DNA from: Candidatus Tectomicrobia bacterium
GTDB taxonomy: Bacteria > UBA8248
Length of the DNA stretch: 64,000 nt
Reading direction: 5' to 3'
NCBI GenBank assembly: GCA_016192135.1
Contig: JACPUR010000023.1
Coordinates: forward strand, 44,084-108,083
Shown here piece after piece: positions 1 to 8,689 of this stretch; position 1 is the stretch's first letter, and every line of letters starts with the position of its first letter. The notes below the pieces were generated by a model. That model had not been told where the DNA came from. It searched no databases and was given only the letters and a program-made list of their open reading frames with translations. The position numbers and the translations under genes are program-made.

Positions 1-127
1 GCTGCTGGCATAACCGCAGCGGATGGCGGAGAAGCGGAGCGGCCGAGCTCATGCCGCTGGCCGCGCCGCATGAATTCCTTTCCGGCCGCCTTTGCTGGTA
101 GCATTGGGAACGAGGAGGCACGGAGCC

Positions 128-412
128 ATGAGAAGGGTTTCCAAGGTCAGGACATTGCCAGGGTACCGCCTGGAGCTTGAATTCGACGACGGGGTGTCCG
201 GAACGGCGGACCTCTCCGAGGCCGCCGGCAAGGGCGTGTTCGCCTATTGGCGCGAACCGGGCGCCTTCGGGCAGGTCCGCATCGGCCCGTCCGGCGAACT
301 GGCCTGGGGCGAGCGGGTCGATCTGTGCCCCGACGCGCTCTACCTCAAGGTGACGGGCAAGAAACCGGAGGACCTTTTCCCCGCGCTGCGCGATCAGCCC
401 CTCCGTGCCTGA
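128..412 (+). CDS. DUF2442 family protein
   Basis: A 94-residue protein resembling the DUF2442 family: an N-terminal V-x-x-V-x-x-LPGYRL strand, an F-D-D-G-V-x-G turn, a DLS box, and a W-x-x-x-x-DLCPDALY segment near the end. The ATG at 128 is preferred over an upstream in-frame start at 92 because GAGGAGG lies at about 110-116 and homology starts here. Its end overlaps the next gene by 8 bases, so the two are probably translated together. DUF2442 genes are often found beside DUF4160 genes, an arrangement suggestive of a toxin-antitoxin-like or regulatory pair; the molecular function is not established. Confidence 0.8.
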   Translation: MRRVSKVRTLPGYRLELEFDDGVSGTADLSEAAGKGVFAYWREPGAFGQVRIGPSGELAWGERVDLCPDALYLKVTGKKPEDLFPALRDQPLRA

Positions 413-665
413 GATCAGCCGGTTCTACGGCATCGTCATCAAGATGTTCTTCGACGACCACAACCCGCCGCACTTTCACGCGGAATACGGCGGCGGCCTC
501 GCGCTGGTCGATATCCGCACGTTGGCCATGTTTTCGGGCAGATTGCCGCCCCGCGCGACAGGCCTTGTGATCGAGTGGGCGGCGCTCCATCAGCAGGAGC
601 TGCTCGCCGACTGGGAGAGGGCACGCACGAGAGAGGAACTCCGGAAGATTCCGCCCTTGGAATAA
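405..665 (+). CDS. DUF4160 family protein
   Basis: An 86-residue protein starting with GTG inside the end of the DUF2442 gene. It has the hallmark DUF4160 N-terminus: I-S-R-F-x-G-I-V-I-x-M, then D-D-H-N-P-P-H-F-H-A-x-Y, followed by a helical half with E-W-A-x-L-H-Q-x-E-L and a W at about residue 70. The His/Asn/Pro-rich motif is the strongest conserved feature. Partner of the preceding DUF2442 gene; an uncharacterised toxin-antitoxin-like module is plausible but only inferred. The family assignment is firm, the function is not. Confidence 0.85.
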   Translation: MPEISRFYGIVIKMFFDDHNPPHFHAEYGGGLALVDIRTLAMFSGRLPPRATGLVIEWAALHQQELLADWERARTREELRKIPPLE

Positions 666-722
666 TGAGAACAGCCAAATCGGGAAGATGACCGGCAACG
701 CCCCGGGGAAGCCGGTTGCCCC

Positions 723-1307
723 CTACGTCTCCTCGATGTCCCGCTGGTCGCTGACGTGGGGCGGGGGCGAGTAGTTCACGAGCGCCTCGAGGAGGGCGGC
801 GGGGGTGGACTCGACCCGGAAGAGCTCGAGGTTCTCGGGCCGGACGAAGCCCTCCTCCGTGGCGTGGCGCAGGAAGGCGATGAGGCCGTCGAAGTAGCCC
901 TCCACGTTCAGGAGGCCGATGGGCTTCTTATGGAAGCAGAGCTGGGCCCAGGTGAGGATCTCCATCGTCTCCTCGATGGTCCCCAGGCCGCCCGGCAGGG
1001 CGATGAAGCCGTCCGATAAATTCGCCATGACCGCCTTGCGGGCGTGCATGGACTTGACGATGCGCAGGCTGGTGAGCCCCTCGTGCGGGGGCTCGGCGCC
1101 CATCAGCCGGTCCGGGATGACCCCGATGACCTCGCCCCCGGCGGCGAGGGCGGCGTCCGCCAGCCCGCCCATCATGCCGTTCTGGCCGGCCCCGTAGACC
1201 ACCCCGATGCCCTTGCCCGCCAAGAGCCCGCCCAGCAGGGCGGCGGCCTCCCGGTAGGCGGGGCGCTTGCCCGGCTTGGAGCCGGCGAAGACGCATATCC
1301 GCTTCAA
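723..1307 (-). CDS. LOG family protein (TIGR00730, nucleotide phosphoribohydrolase)
   Basis: A 194-residue Rossmann-type protein of the LONELY GUY family, whose members hydrolyse nucleoside 5'-monophosphates (cytokinin ribotides in the best-known cases) to base and ribose 5-phosphate. Visible motifs are an N-terminal I-C-V-F-A-G-S strand, Y-G-A-G-x-N-G-M-M-G at about 50, and the catalytic P-G-G-L-G-T-I-E-E box at about 110. The start is read as TTG at 1307 because a GGGAGG lies about 8 bases upstream and the homology begins there; longer upstream readings add a basic tail with no family match. It is divergent from the CaiB gene. Often misannotated as lysine decarboxylase. Confidence 0.85.
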   Translation of the reverse strand: MKRICVFAGSKPGKRPAYREAAALLGGLLAGKGIGVVYGAGQNGMMGGLADAALAAGGEVIGVIPDRLMGAEPPHEGLTSLRIVKSMHARKAVMANLSDGFIALPGGLGTIEETMEILTWAQLCFHKKPIGLLNVEGYFDGLIAFLRHATEEGFVRPENLELFRVESTPAALLEALVNYSPPPHVSDQRDIEET

Positions 1308-1435
1308 TCGGGTTCCTCCCGGCGGCGATCCGGCGAAGGCGGCGCGTTCCCGCCCGCTCCGCTCCCGGCTACAATACCGGAACGCACCGGAGTGGCGAAA
1401 CGGAGGGAACACAGGAGACGCGGGAGGAGGATTCC

Positions 1436-2611
1436 GTGCCGGGGCCGCTCGACGGGGTGAGGGTGCTCGATCTGACCCGGCTGGTCTCGGGCGGGCTCTT
1501 CGGGATGCTCCTCGCCGACGCCGGGGCCGAGGTGGCGAAGGTGGAGGCCCCCGGCCGGGGGGACACCCTGCGCGCCTGGAGCCCGGCCTGGTGGAAGGTG
1601 TACGGGCGGGGGAAGAAGTCCCTCACCCTCGACCTCGGCCGCCCCGCCGGGCGGGAGGCGTTGCGCGCCCTGGCCGCGAAGGCCGACCTCCTGGCCGAGA
1701 ACTTCTTCGCCGGGAAGCTCGAGTCCTGGGGCCTCGGGCCCGGGGCGCTCCTGGCGATCAACCCGCGCCTCGTCATCCTCCGCATCTCGGGCTGGGGGCA
1801 GGAGGGCCCCTACCGGGACCGCCCGGGCTTCGGCACCATGGTGGAGGGGATGAGCGGCTTCGCCTCGATGAACGGCTTCCCGGATTCGCCCCCCCTGCTG
1901 CCCCCTTTCCCCTTGGCCGACATGACGGCCGCCCTCTACGGGGTGGCCGCCGCCATGTTCGCGCTCTACCATCGGGACGCGCGCGGGGGCGGGGGACAGG
2001 TGATCGACCTGGCCCTGCACGAGCCCCTGTTCAGCATCCTGGGCCCCCTCGCGGCGGACTTCCTCCTGCACGGCAAGAAGCGCGCCCGCACCGGCAACCG
2101 TTCCCTCACCTCCGCCCCGCGCAACCTCTACCCCGCCCGGGACGGCCGCTGGATCGCCCTCGCCGCCTCCACCCAGCCCATGGCGGAGCGCCTCTTCCGC
2201 GCCATCGGGCGCGAGGACCTGATCGCGGACCCCCGCTTCGCGGACAACGCGGCCCGCGTCGCCCACGCCGGGGAGCTGGACGCCATCCTCGCCGGGGAGA
2301 TCGCCCGGCGCACCTGCGCGGAGAACCTGGCCCGCTTCGAGGCGGGGGGCGTCACGGCGAGCCCCGTCTACGACATCGAGGACGTCCTGGCCGACCCCCA
2401 CTTCCAGGCCCGCGAGCTCGTCCGCCACGTCCCGGACCCGGACTACGGCGCGGTCCCGATGCAGGGGGCCTTCCCCCGGATGTCCGGGACGCCCCTCGGC
2501 ATCCGCTGGACCGGGCCCGCCCTCGGGGCCCACACCGGCGAGGTGCTCTCCTCCTGGCTCGGCTGGGACGCGGAGCGGGTGGAGGCGCTGCGGCGGGAGG
2601 GGGCGATTTAG
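1436..2611 (+). CDS. CaiB/BaiF type III CoA-transferase
   Basis: A 391-residue cytoplasmic enzyme of the family III CoA-transferases, which move CoA between carboxylic acids. It opens with L-D-G-V-R-V-L-D-L-T-R and D-A-G-A-E-V-A-K-V-E, the standard family start, and has the catalytic Asp in the F-P-L-A-D-M-T-A-A segment near residue 162. Full length for the family. The GTG start at 1436 is supported by GGGAGGAGG at 1422-1430. Substrate cannot be told from sequence. It stands alone, divergent from the LOG gene, and is followed by a repeat cluster. Confidence 0.9.
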   Translation: MPGPLDGVRVLDLTRLVSGGLFGMLLADAGAEVAKVEAPGRGDTLRAWSPAWWKVYGRGKKSLTLDLGRPAGREALRALAAKADLLAENFFAGKLESWGLGPGALLAINPRLVILRISGWGQEGPYRDRPGFGTMVEGMSGFASMNGFPDSPPLLPPFPLADMTAALYGVAAAMFALYHRDARGGGGQVIDLALHEPLFSILGPLAADFLLHGKKRARTGNRSLTSAPRNLYPARDGRWIALAASTQPMAERLFRAIGREDLIADPRFADNAARVAHAGELDAILAGEIARRTCAENLARFEAGGVTASPVYDIEDVLADPHFQARELVRHVPDPDYGAVPMQGAFPRMSGTPLGIRWTGPALGAHTGEVLSSWLGWDAERVEALRREGAI

Positions 2612-2898
2612 AGATACGCGCGAAAGGCAATGTCCGCAGGGGCGATTTTTGTCATCGCCCGCCGTCACCAGTGAAGGGGGCGAACACAAGGTTCGCCCCT
2701 ACAGATACGTTTGGACATTCGTCTGTAGGGGCGGGTTTGAAACCCGCCTGCAGACGGATCGTCAGCAGTGTTGGGTTTCCCCCTCCCCCCGGGAGGTCGG
2801 GCCCGCATGGGCCCGATGGGGGAGGGAATCGGTCAGGAAGACGTTCCCCCACCCCACCCTCCCCCGGAGGGGGAGGGAAAGGTATCGCCCGATCCCCC
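2612..2898. repeat. Intergenic palindromic repeat cluster A
   Basis: No gene. The gap between the converging CaiB and EamA genes holds three palindromes: at 2637-2660 (core GATTTTTGTCATC), 2676-2703 (core CGAACACAAGGTTCG) and 2721-2755 (core GGGTTTGAAACCC), with GGGGCG-type arms. A longer inverted pair of CCCTCCCCC / GGGGGAGGG blocks follows at about 2779-2880. The same elements recur in most larger gaps of the window. They may act as terminators or mobile REP-like elements. Confidence 0.75.
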
Positions 2899-3741
2899 CT
2901 ACCCCCGCGCGAAGAGCGCCACCGCCAGCGCCGCGAAGAGGACGCCCGCCGCCTTCCGCGGGGTGAGGCGCTCCCCCAGGAAGAGGACCGCCAGCAGCCC
3001 CGTCAGCACGAAGCTGAGCTGGGCGATGGGGGCGACCACCACGGCCTCCCCGTGGGTGAAGGCCACCGCGAGCGCGACGTAGCTCGAGGAGGTGAGCACC
3101 CCGCAGAGGAGGGGCAGCCAGAGCGGGGGCCCCCGCCGGGGGAGGGGGTCGCGCCGCCACAGGGCGAAGGGGACGGCGGCCAGGGTCACGCCCATCCCCT
3201 GGGCCGCGGTGATGGCGGCGGGCGGGGCGCCGTGGCGCAGGGCCAGCTTGTAGAAGAGCCCGATGAGGCCGAACAGGCACATGGCCGAGAGGGCGAGGAG
3301 GAGGGAGCGGCGGTCCCCCCCGGCGGCGGCCATCCCGCTCCCCCCGGCCAGGACGGCCAGGGCGGCGAGGGCGAGCGCCCCGCCCTTGGCCCAGGTGAAG
3401 CTCTCCCCCAGGAGGGCGACGGTCAGGGCCGCCGTCACGGCGAAGTTGAGCCGCACGATGGGGACGAGGGCCACCGCCTCCCCCCGGCGCATGGCCAGGA
3501 GCAGGAACAAGAAGGCGGTGAAGGCGAGGAGGCCGTTCCCCAGCCCGAAGAGGAGGCCGGGGGCCCAGGCGAGGTCCCCGCGCCACCCGGCGAGGGCCAG
3601 GGCGCTCGGGACATAGGCCGCGTTCTGGATGAGCATGAAGGGGGCCGCGCGGAGCTCCCAGCGCTGGCCCCACTTGTAGAGAAAGTCGCTCACCCCGAGG
3701 AGGCCGAGCGAGACGAGCGCGAAAAGCACCTCGGGCGGCAC
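2899..3741 (-). CDS. DMT superfamily EamA-type transporter
   Basis: A 280-residue inner-membrane protein with about ten predicted hydrophobic helices in two repeats of five, the layout of the drug/metabolite transporter (EamA) fold. The first repeat starts near residue 5 and the second near 145, each with a G-E-x-x-x/T-x-x-K element (LGESFTWAKGGAL and LGERLTPRKAAGV) before the last helix. Such proteins export small metabolites; the substrate cannot be inferred. It lies 73 bases downstream of HU and points the same way. Confidence 0.85.
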   Translation of the reverse strand: MPPEVLFALVSLGLLGVSDFLYKWGQRWELRAAPFMLIQNAAYVPSALALAGWRGDLAWAPGLLFGLGNGLLAFTAFLFLLLAMRRGEAVALVPIVRLNFAVTAALTVALLGESFTWAKGGALALAALAVLAGGSGMAAAGGDRRSLLLALSAMCLFGLIGLFYKLALRHGAPPAAITAAQGMGVTLAAVPFALWRRDPLPRRGPPLWLPLLCGVLTSSSYVALAVAFTHGEAVVVAPIAQLSFVLTGLLAVLFLGERLTPRKAAGVLFAALAVALFARG

Positions 3742-3814
3742 GGGCCCTCCGGGGGGAGCGCGGCCGGCGGGCCGCGCCCGCCACTTCCGGGGCGGCGGGA
3801 AGGGAGGCCGGACC

Positions 3815-4093
3815 TCAGGAGCCCGAGATGGAGCTCTTCAGTTCCTTGCCGGGGGTGAACTTCGGGACGGCCTTGGCCGAGATGTGAATCGTCTCGCCGG
3901 TCTTGGGGTTCCGCCCCGTGCGGGCCTTCGACTCGCGCACGGAGAAGGTGCCGAAGCCTGAAATCACGACCCGCTCCCGGGACTTAAGGGCGTCGGTGAC
4001 CCGATCGAGCATGGCGTTGAACATTTGCTCGGCCTTCGCCCGGGGGATCTCCCCTGTCGCCGCCATCGCTGCAACGAGATCGCTCTTGGTCAC
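3815..4093 (-). CDS. hup: HU family DNA-binding protein
   Basis: A 92-residue nucleoid protein of the HU/IHF family. It begins T-K-S-D-L-V and has the G-F-G-T-F-S-V-R-E dimer segment followed by the DNA-binding arm A-R-T-G-R-N-P-K-T-G-E, then V-P-K-F-x-P-G-K-E-L at the end. The start is GTG at 4093 with GGAG about 10 bases upstream. It bends and compacts DNA. A good promoter lies 60-90 bases upstream. HU versus an IHF subunit cannot be separated with certainty. Confidence 0.93.
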   Translation of the reverse strand: MTKSDLVAAMAATGEIPRAKAEQMFNAMLDRVTDALKSRERVVISGFGTFSVRESKARTGRNPKTGETIHISAKAVPKFTPGKELKSSISGS

Positions 4094-4150
4094 GGTTTTT
4101 CTCCTTCGGGCAAGGGGTTGCCAATTTCAATTTTCAATAAATGCATAAAA

Positions 4151-4180
4151 ATGATACGTTTGGCCGTTCTGGCCTGTCAA
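4151..4180 (-). promoter_or_regulatory. Sigma70-type promoter of the HU gene
   Basis: On the minus strand a perfect TTGACA (-35, 4175-4180) is followed after 18 bases by TATCAT (-10, 4151-4156). The surrounding 100 bases are much AT-richer than the rest of the window. This places the HU transcript start near 4144, about 50 bases before its GTG. Confidence 0.7.
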
Positions 4181-4219
4181 TGCCCGATTTTACGGGATTT
4201 TTTCAGGGTGGGCCGCTTC

Positions 4220-4669
4220 GTGGGCCGCGAGTACCCGCTCCGCCCCATCGTGGGCGTCGGAGCCATAATTCTCAAAGAATCAGACGTTTTGGTGGTCCGG
4301 AGGGGGCGCCCCCCGCGCCAGGGGGAGTGGAGCGTGCCCGGGGGGGCGGTCAAGCTGGGGGAGACCCTGGAGGAAGCCCTGAGGCGAGAGATTCTCGAGG
4401 AGACGGGCCTGATCATCGAAATTCTCGGCCGCTGCGCCGTGATCGACCGGGTCACGCGCGACTCCTGGGAGCGCGTCCGTTACCATTATGTGATCGTCGA
4501 TTTCGTCTGCCGCCCTCTCGGCGGGGAGCTCAAGGCCGGGAGCGACATCTCCGAGGCCATGTGGCACCCGCTGGCGGACCTCCCGAGCCTCGCCCCCATG
4601 ACGCCGGGCACCGCCCAGATCATCCTCGACTCCGCCGAGCGCTTCCGGCGGGGCGCGCTGGCCGGCTGA
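4220..4669 (+). CDS. NUDIX hydrolase (ADP-ribose pyrophosphatase type)
   Basis: A 149-residue NUDIX enzyme that cleaves nucleoside diphosphates linked to another group. The Nudix box runs from about residue 47: G-G-A-V-K-L-G-E-T-L-E-E-A, then R-R-E-I-L-E-E-T-G, with all glutamates of the metal site present. It starts with G-R-E-Y-P-x-R-P-I-V-G-V-G-A, typical of the family. The GTG at 4220 is chosen because an AGGGTGGG lies just upstream; the ATG at 4151 lies in the -10 of the divergent HU promoter and has no ribosome site. GTG at 4208 is an alternative. Confidence 0.82.
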   Translation: MGREYPLRPIVGVGAIILKESDVLVVRRGRPPRQGEWSVPGGAVKLGETLEEALRREILEETGLIIEILGRCAVIDRVTRDSWERVRYHYVIVDFVCRPLGGELKAGSDISEAMWHPLADLPSLAPMTPGTAQIILDSAERFRRGALAG

Positions 4670-4999
4670 GCGGCCGCCCGCCTTCATTCGCCCACAGAAG
4701 AAATCGATCCCATTGAATTGACGGCCGGAGCGGAGAAATGCGCTTGCGCCGCGCGGCAAAAACACGCCGCGGGGGAAGGGGTGAGGGAAGCCGCCCGGCT
4801 GTTGAATTCTCCCCCGCCCCGCCCCTCTCCCCCAAAGGGCCAGGGGGGAAAGATCCTCAACGAAGAACACCGCGAGATTGCAGGAGTCCCGATGCCGGCG
4901 CGTCGGCTTCCCCGTTTTTGACATTCCCCCGGCCCTTCGCGCAGAATCGCCGCGTTCCGCTGCCGATTTCTCCTCCCCACGAGCGCCGGGGCCACCGCG
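4670..4999. other. Intergenic region upstream of the kinase-like gene
   Basis: About 330 bases with no convincing gene. It contains a C/G-rich inverted segment (CCCCTCTCCCCC ... AGGGGGGAAAG) at about 4805-4855, related to the second repeat family of the window, and ends with the promoter described at 4918-4947. Confidence 0.5.
4918..4947 (+). promoter_or_regulatory. Putative sigma70 promoter for the kinase-like gene
   Basis: A perfect TTGACA at 4918-4923 and CAGAAT at 4942-4947 are separated by 18 bases. The ATG of the following gene is at 5000. Confidence 0.5.
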
Positions 5000-5848
5000 A
5001 TGGACGCGAACGAGGACATCCTGCGCCGCCTCGAATCCCTCGGCCTGGGCGAGGGGGCCTACGCCCGCCTGAAGTCCCTGGTCGAGCTGATGGAGCAGGC
5101 GGCCGGGGGCGCCACGGGCGACCTCGCGGCCCAGGTCCAGCGCGCCGCCGAGAGCAGCCGGCTCAAGACCCTCTTCCTCCAGCTCGTGAGCCGGGAGCTG
5201 GGGGGGCCGTTCGGGGAGCTGCGAAAGCGGGTCGAGGAGATGGCGCAGGAGCCCGACCCCTGGAAGCTGCGGGAGGGGCTCAAGGAGCTCTCCGAGTCCC
5301 TCGACCGGCTGGGGGGCACGGTGCGGAACCTGATCGACACCTCCTCCATGGAGTCGGGCGCGGTGCGGCTCCGCCGGGAGGGGGTGGATCTCTCGATGAT
5401 CGTGAGCGACCGCATCAGCCGCCGCCTCCGGCGGCTGCGGGGCTACCGCATCCAGCCCGAGCTGCCCCCGGGGGCGCTGCGCGCCCTGGCCGACCGCGAG
5501 CGCCTCACCCTCCTCATCGACGATCTCCTGGACACCGCCATCCACCTCTCCCCCGGGGGGGGCAACATCCTCGTGCGCCTCGCGCGCAAGGAGGACGAGA
5601 TCGTCCTCTCCACCGAGTGCCGCTCGGCCCAGCTCCCCGAGAGCCGCCCGGCCTCCATCCTCGAGTGGCTGGAGGAGGACATCGAGGAGGCGGGGGCCTT
5701 GGTGGGCACCGGCCTCAGCCTCTACCGCGCCCACCTCACCGCGGGGATGCTGGGCGGCCGGATGGACGTGGCCTCCCTGGAGGAGGACGGAGGCGTCTCC
5801 TTCATCGTCCGCATCCCCTTCCTCGAGGAGCCGGCCGTCCGTGCCTGA
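5000..5848 (+). CDS. Histidine-kinase-like protein with degenerate catalytic sites
   Basis: A 282-residue soluble protein shaped like the transmitter half of a sensor histidine kinase. A helical region at residues 55-125 aligns with a HisKA dimerisation domain, but the H-box position reads V-S-R-E-L-G-G-P-F (63-71), with Arg65 in place of the phosphorylated His. A HATPase-like part follows: the N-box reads L-L-I-D-D-L-L-D-T-A-I (Thr179 instead of Asn), the D-x-G-x-G box near 205 is lost, and only the second glycine motif G-T-G-L-S-L-Y (236-242) is kept. No membrane segment and no response regulator nearby. Probably a pseudokinase that binds a partner. Its end overlaps the next gene by 8 bases. 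Confidence 0.7.
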   Translation: MDANEDILRRLESLGLGEGAYARLKSLVELMEQAAGGATGDLAAQVQRAAESSRLKTLFLQLVSRELGGPFGELRKRVEEMAQEPDPWKLREGLKELSESLDRLGGTVRNLIDTSSMESGAVRLRREGVDLSMIVSDRISRRLRRLRGYRIQPELPPGALRALADRERLTLLIDDLLDTAIHLSPGGGNILVRLARKEDEIVLSTECRSAQLPESRPASILEWLEEDIEEAGALVGTGLSLYRAHLTAGMLGGRMDVASLEEDGGVSFIVRIPFLEEPAVRA

Positions 5849-6914
5849 GCGCCGCCGCGTCGCCGCCTCCGCCCTGGCCGACTTCGCCGCCCGGGCCATC
5901 CGCACCCTGGGCGCGCCCGGGGACATGGCGCGCACGGCGGCCGAGGTCCTGGCCGCCGCCGACCTGCGGGGCATCTTCAGCCACGGCGTGGCGGGGGGGA
6001 CGGGCCTCATGGAGCTGGTCGAGCGCACGCGGGCCAAGGCCATCGACCCGGCCGCCCGGCCCGAGGTGAAGCGCCGGGAGGACCAGGCCGCCGCCTCGAT
6101 GGACGGCCGGGGAGGCATGGGGCCCGTCGCCGCCATGCAGGCCGCCCACTTGGCGGGGGACCTGGCCGAGCGCTACGGGGTGGGCCGGGTGCACGTCCGC
6201 AACGCCAACCACTTCGGGGCCGCCTGCGTCTACGTCGAGGCCCTGGCCGCCCGGGGCCTCGCCGCCCGGGCCACCTGCACCTCGGGGGCCTGGCTCGTGC
6301 CCTACGGGGGGGAGCGCGTCCGCCTGGGCACCAATCCCATCGCCTGGGTGATGCCCCTCGGGGAGGGCGAGGAGCCCATCGTCATCGACATCGCCACCAC
6401 CCAGCGGGCGGTGAGCCCGGCCATCCGCGCCGCCCGGGCGGGGGACCCCCTCCCGCCGGACTACATGGTGGACGAGCGCGGCGCCCCGCTCGAGGGCGTG
6501 GTCCCCTACGAGAGGCTCCTCAAGGGCTCGGTGCGCCCCCTGGGCGGGGAGCGCTTCGGCTACAAGGGCTCGGGCCTGAACATCCTGGTGGAGCTCGACA
6601 ACGTGATGGGCGGGGGCTCGACGGAGCGCATCCCCAACATGCGCGAAACCCCGCACAGCCGGGTCTCCCAGACCTTCGAGGCCTGGCGGGTCGACGTGCT
6701 CTATCCCGAGGCCGAGGCCCGCCGCCGCCTGGCCGAGACGGTGGCCGACATCCGGCGCTACGGCGGCCCCGGGATGCTCATGCCGGGGGAGCGCGAGGCG
6801 CGTCACAAGGCCGACGCCCTCCGGAACGGAATCCCCTACGAGCCCTCCCAATGGGAGACCCTGCGCCGGCTGGGGGAGGAGACGGGGGTCGAGCCGCCGG
6901 GGCCGGTGGGATGA
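5841..6914 (+). CDS. Ldh2 family malate/L-lactate/ureidoglycolate dehydrogenase
   Basis: A 357-residue NAD(P)-dependent 2-hydroxyacid oxidoreductase of the Ldh2/MDH2 family. Recognisable parts are the A-D-L-R-G-I-x-S-H-G segment near residue 38, the conserved V-x-N-A-N-H-F-G-A-A catalytic segment near 130, and L-G-T-N-P-I-A near 165, all typical of the family. The GTG start lies within the end of the kinase-like gene, so the two are translationally coupled. The substrate is uncertain (malate, lactate, sulfolactate or ureidoglycolate). Confidence 0.87.
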   Translation: MPERRRVAASALADFAARAIRTLGAPGDMARTAAEVLAAADLRGIFSHGVAGGTGLMELVERTRAKAIDPAARPEVKRREDQAAASMDGRGGMGPVAAMQAAHLAGDLAERYGVGRVHVRNANHFGAACVYVEALAARGLAARATCTSGAWLVPYGGERVRLGTNPIAWVMPLGEGEEPIVIDIATTQRAVSPAIRAARAGDPLPPDYMVDERGAPLEGVVPYERLLKGSVRPLGGERFGYKGSGLNILVELDNVMGGGSTERIPNMRETPHSRVSQTFEAWRVDVLYPEAEARRRLAETVADIRRYGGPGMLMPGEREARHKADALRNGIPYEPSQWETLRRLGEETGVEPPGPVG

Positions 6915-7402
6915 GGCGAGGGGACCGAACGCGCCCGTAGGGGCGAGGCATGCCTCGCCCCTGCAATCGCCTCGTCGGCGGATGTGTCTGTAGGGGCGAC
7001 CCCCCGTGGCCGCCCCGCCAGGGCAGGCGCGGGGGCCTGCCCCTACGAGCGCCCGAGAGGGAAAGCCAGAACAGGTATCCGTAGGGGCGGTTCGCGAACC
7101 GCCCCTACATCATCCATAGCGAACACGTCCGTAGGGGCGAACCTCGTGTTCGCCCTCTGTCGTCATGGCGGGGACTCTGCGGCGCCCGTGACCATCTAGC
7201 CTCTCTCCTCCTCCCACCGGGAGGTCGGGCCCGCATGGGCCCGAGGGGGGAGGGAAACGCATCGGCGGAGGCCCTCTCCCCCACCCTACCCTCCCCCGGA
7301 GGGGGAGGGGAAAAGCATTGCGGCCAGTGCGCCTCCCTCCGTAGGTGCGCACGACCGCATACCACTCGGATTGTTTGATCGGGTGGGTGAACGCGCCGCC
7401 CC
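6915..7402. repeat. Intergenic palindromic repeat cluster B
   Basis: About 490 bases without a gene, between converging genes. Palindromes with GTAGGGGCG-type arms lie at about 6936-6965 (core AGGCATGCCT), 6988-7047 (two joined elements, cores CCCCGTGG and CGCGGGGGCC), 7079-7109 (core TTCGCGAA) and 7129-7156 (core AACCTCGTGTT). A pair of long CCCTCCCCC / GGGGGAGGG inverted blocks follows at about 7203-7312 and a CGTAGGTGCGCACG element near 7338. The arrangement resembles cluster A with extra copies. Confidence 0.8.
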
Positions 7403-8689
7403 CTACGCCCGATCCTCGGGCCCGGGGGCGTTCGCGTCCTCAGGGACGGGCTCGAGCCGGACGCTCTCGATCTGGCGCTCGGTGGCGGCCTCGATGGTGA
7501 AGATCCAGCCCTCCACCACGATCTGCTCGCCCGCCTTGGGGATGCGGCCGAACCTCTCGAGGAGGAACCCCCCGAGGGTGTTGTAGTCGCCGTCGGGGAC
7601 CGGGACGGAGAGCTCGTCGCGCACCGCCTCGATCTCCATCCGGGCGTCCACCATGTACTTCCGGTCGCCCACCCGGCGGAAGAGGCGCACCTCGTCCACG
7701 TCGTACTCGTCGCTGATCTCGCCGACGATCTCCTCGACCAGGTCCTCGACGGTCACCACGCCGACGCAGCCGCCGTACTCGTCCACCACGATGGCCAGCT
7801 TGTGCTTCTCCCGCTGGAGGTCGGCGAGGAGGTCGTCGGCGGGCTTCGAGTCGGGGACGTAGTACACCTCCCGCACGAGGCCGGGCTTCGAGAGGAGAGG
7901 CCCCGCCGCCTCGGGCCCCAGCGCCAGGATGTCGCGCGCGTACACCACGCCCACGATGTGGTTGATGTTCTCCCGGTAGACGGGGATGCGGGAGTGGCCG
8001 TCCTTCTCGATCCGCTCGATGGCGTCCTCGACCGTCCCCTGCTCGTCCACGGCCGAGACGTCCACCAGGGGCACCATCACGTCGTCCGCGCGCAGGTCGC
8101 CGAAGGAGAAGATGCGGCCGATCATCTTCCGCTCGACCGGGTGGACGTCCCCCTCGCTCGGCTCCTCGACGAGGGCCTCGAGCTCGCGGCGGGTGATGAA
8201 GGTGGAGCTCTCCTCGCGGGCGGTCTTCCCGCCGGTCACCAGGCCGATCAGCAGGCTGACCGCCCAGACGGCCGGGTAGGCCCCGACCCGCGCCGCCCAG
8301 ACGATCGGTGCGATGCGGGGGGCGATGACGTCGGCGCGCTCCTGGAAATAGCTCTTCGGCATCACCTCGCCGAAGATCACCAGGAAGGGGATGACCACCA
8401 GGATCGAGAGCAGCTCGCCGTAGCGCGGGCCCGCGACCTGGATGGCCGCCAGGGTGGCGATCGAGACGTTCGTCACGAAGGAGGCGTTGTGCCAGGTGAG
8501 GATGGTGCCGTGGAGCCACTCGGGCCGGGCGAGAAGGTCGAGGGCGAGCCCGGCCCCGCGGTGGCCCTCGTCCGCCATCGCCCGCAGGCGGTTCCGGTTC
8601 GCCGAGACGATGGCGATCTCGGCCCCGGCGAAGAACGCCTCGAAGAGGAGCAGGACGAAGCCGGCGGCGAGGACGAGGGAGAGGGGCAT
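7403..8689 (-). CDS. CNNM/CorC family transporter-associated protein (DUF21-CBS-CorC_HlyC), second of pair
   Basis: A 428-residue inner-membrane protein. Residues 1-150 are the DUF21 membrane domain (F[10 protein letters not shown] near 20; I-F-G-E-V-M-P-K-S near 105). Two CBS domains follow at about 200-320 (motif H-S-R-I-P-V-Y; D-E-Y-G-G-x-x-G-V-V-T-V-E-D), then a CorC_HlyC domain with D-Y-N-T-L-G-G-F. The family is linked to Mg2+/Co2+ transport and is often miscalled hemolysin. The start ATG at 8689 overlaps the stop of the upstream paralogue by 4 bases (ATGA), so they are co-translated. Any longer reading upstream lies in another frame of that paralogue. Confidence 0.9.
   Translation of the reverse strand: MPLSLVLAAGFVLLLFEAFFAGAEIAIVSANRNRLRAMADEGHRGAGLALDLLARPEWLHGTILTWHNASFVTNVSIATLAAIQVAGPRYGELLSILVVIPFLVIFGEVMPKSYFQERADVIAPRIAPIVWAARVGAYPAVWAVSLLIGLVTGGKTAREESSTFITRRELEALVEEPSEGDVHPVERKMIGRIFSFGDLRADDVMVPLVDVSAVDEQGTVEDAIERIEKDGHSRIPVYRENINHIVGVVYARDILALGPEAAGPLLSKPGLVREVYYVPDSKPADDLLADLQREKHKLAIVVDEYGGCVGVVTVEDLVEEIVGEISDEYDVDEVRLFRRVGDRKYMVDARMEIEAVRDELSVPVPDGDYNTLGGFLLERFGRIPKAGEQIVVEGWIFTIEAATERQIESVRLEPVPEDANAPGPEDRA

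Noticed and set aside
1-127. Gene at the left edge
   Set aside because: Only short shadow frames; no ribosome site or family match.
1267-3858. A very long open frame on the plus strand across CaiB, the repeats and the EamA gene
   Set aside because: It is Arg/Pro/Gly-rich, crosses repeats and lies antisense or out of frame to clear genes; high GC removes stop codons in shadow frames.
4151-4219. An earlier ATG start for the NUDIX gene
   Set aside because: It lies in the -10 box of the HU promoter, without a ribosome site, and the residues do not match the family start.
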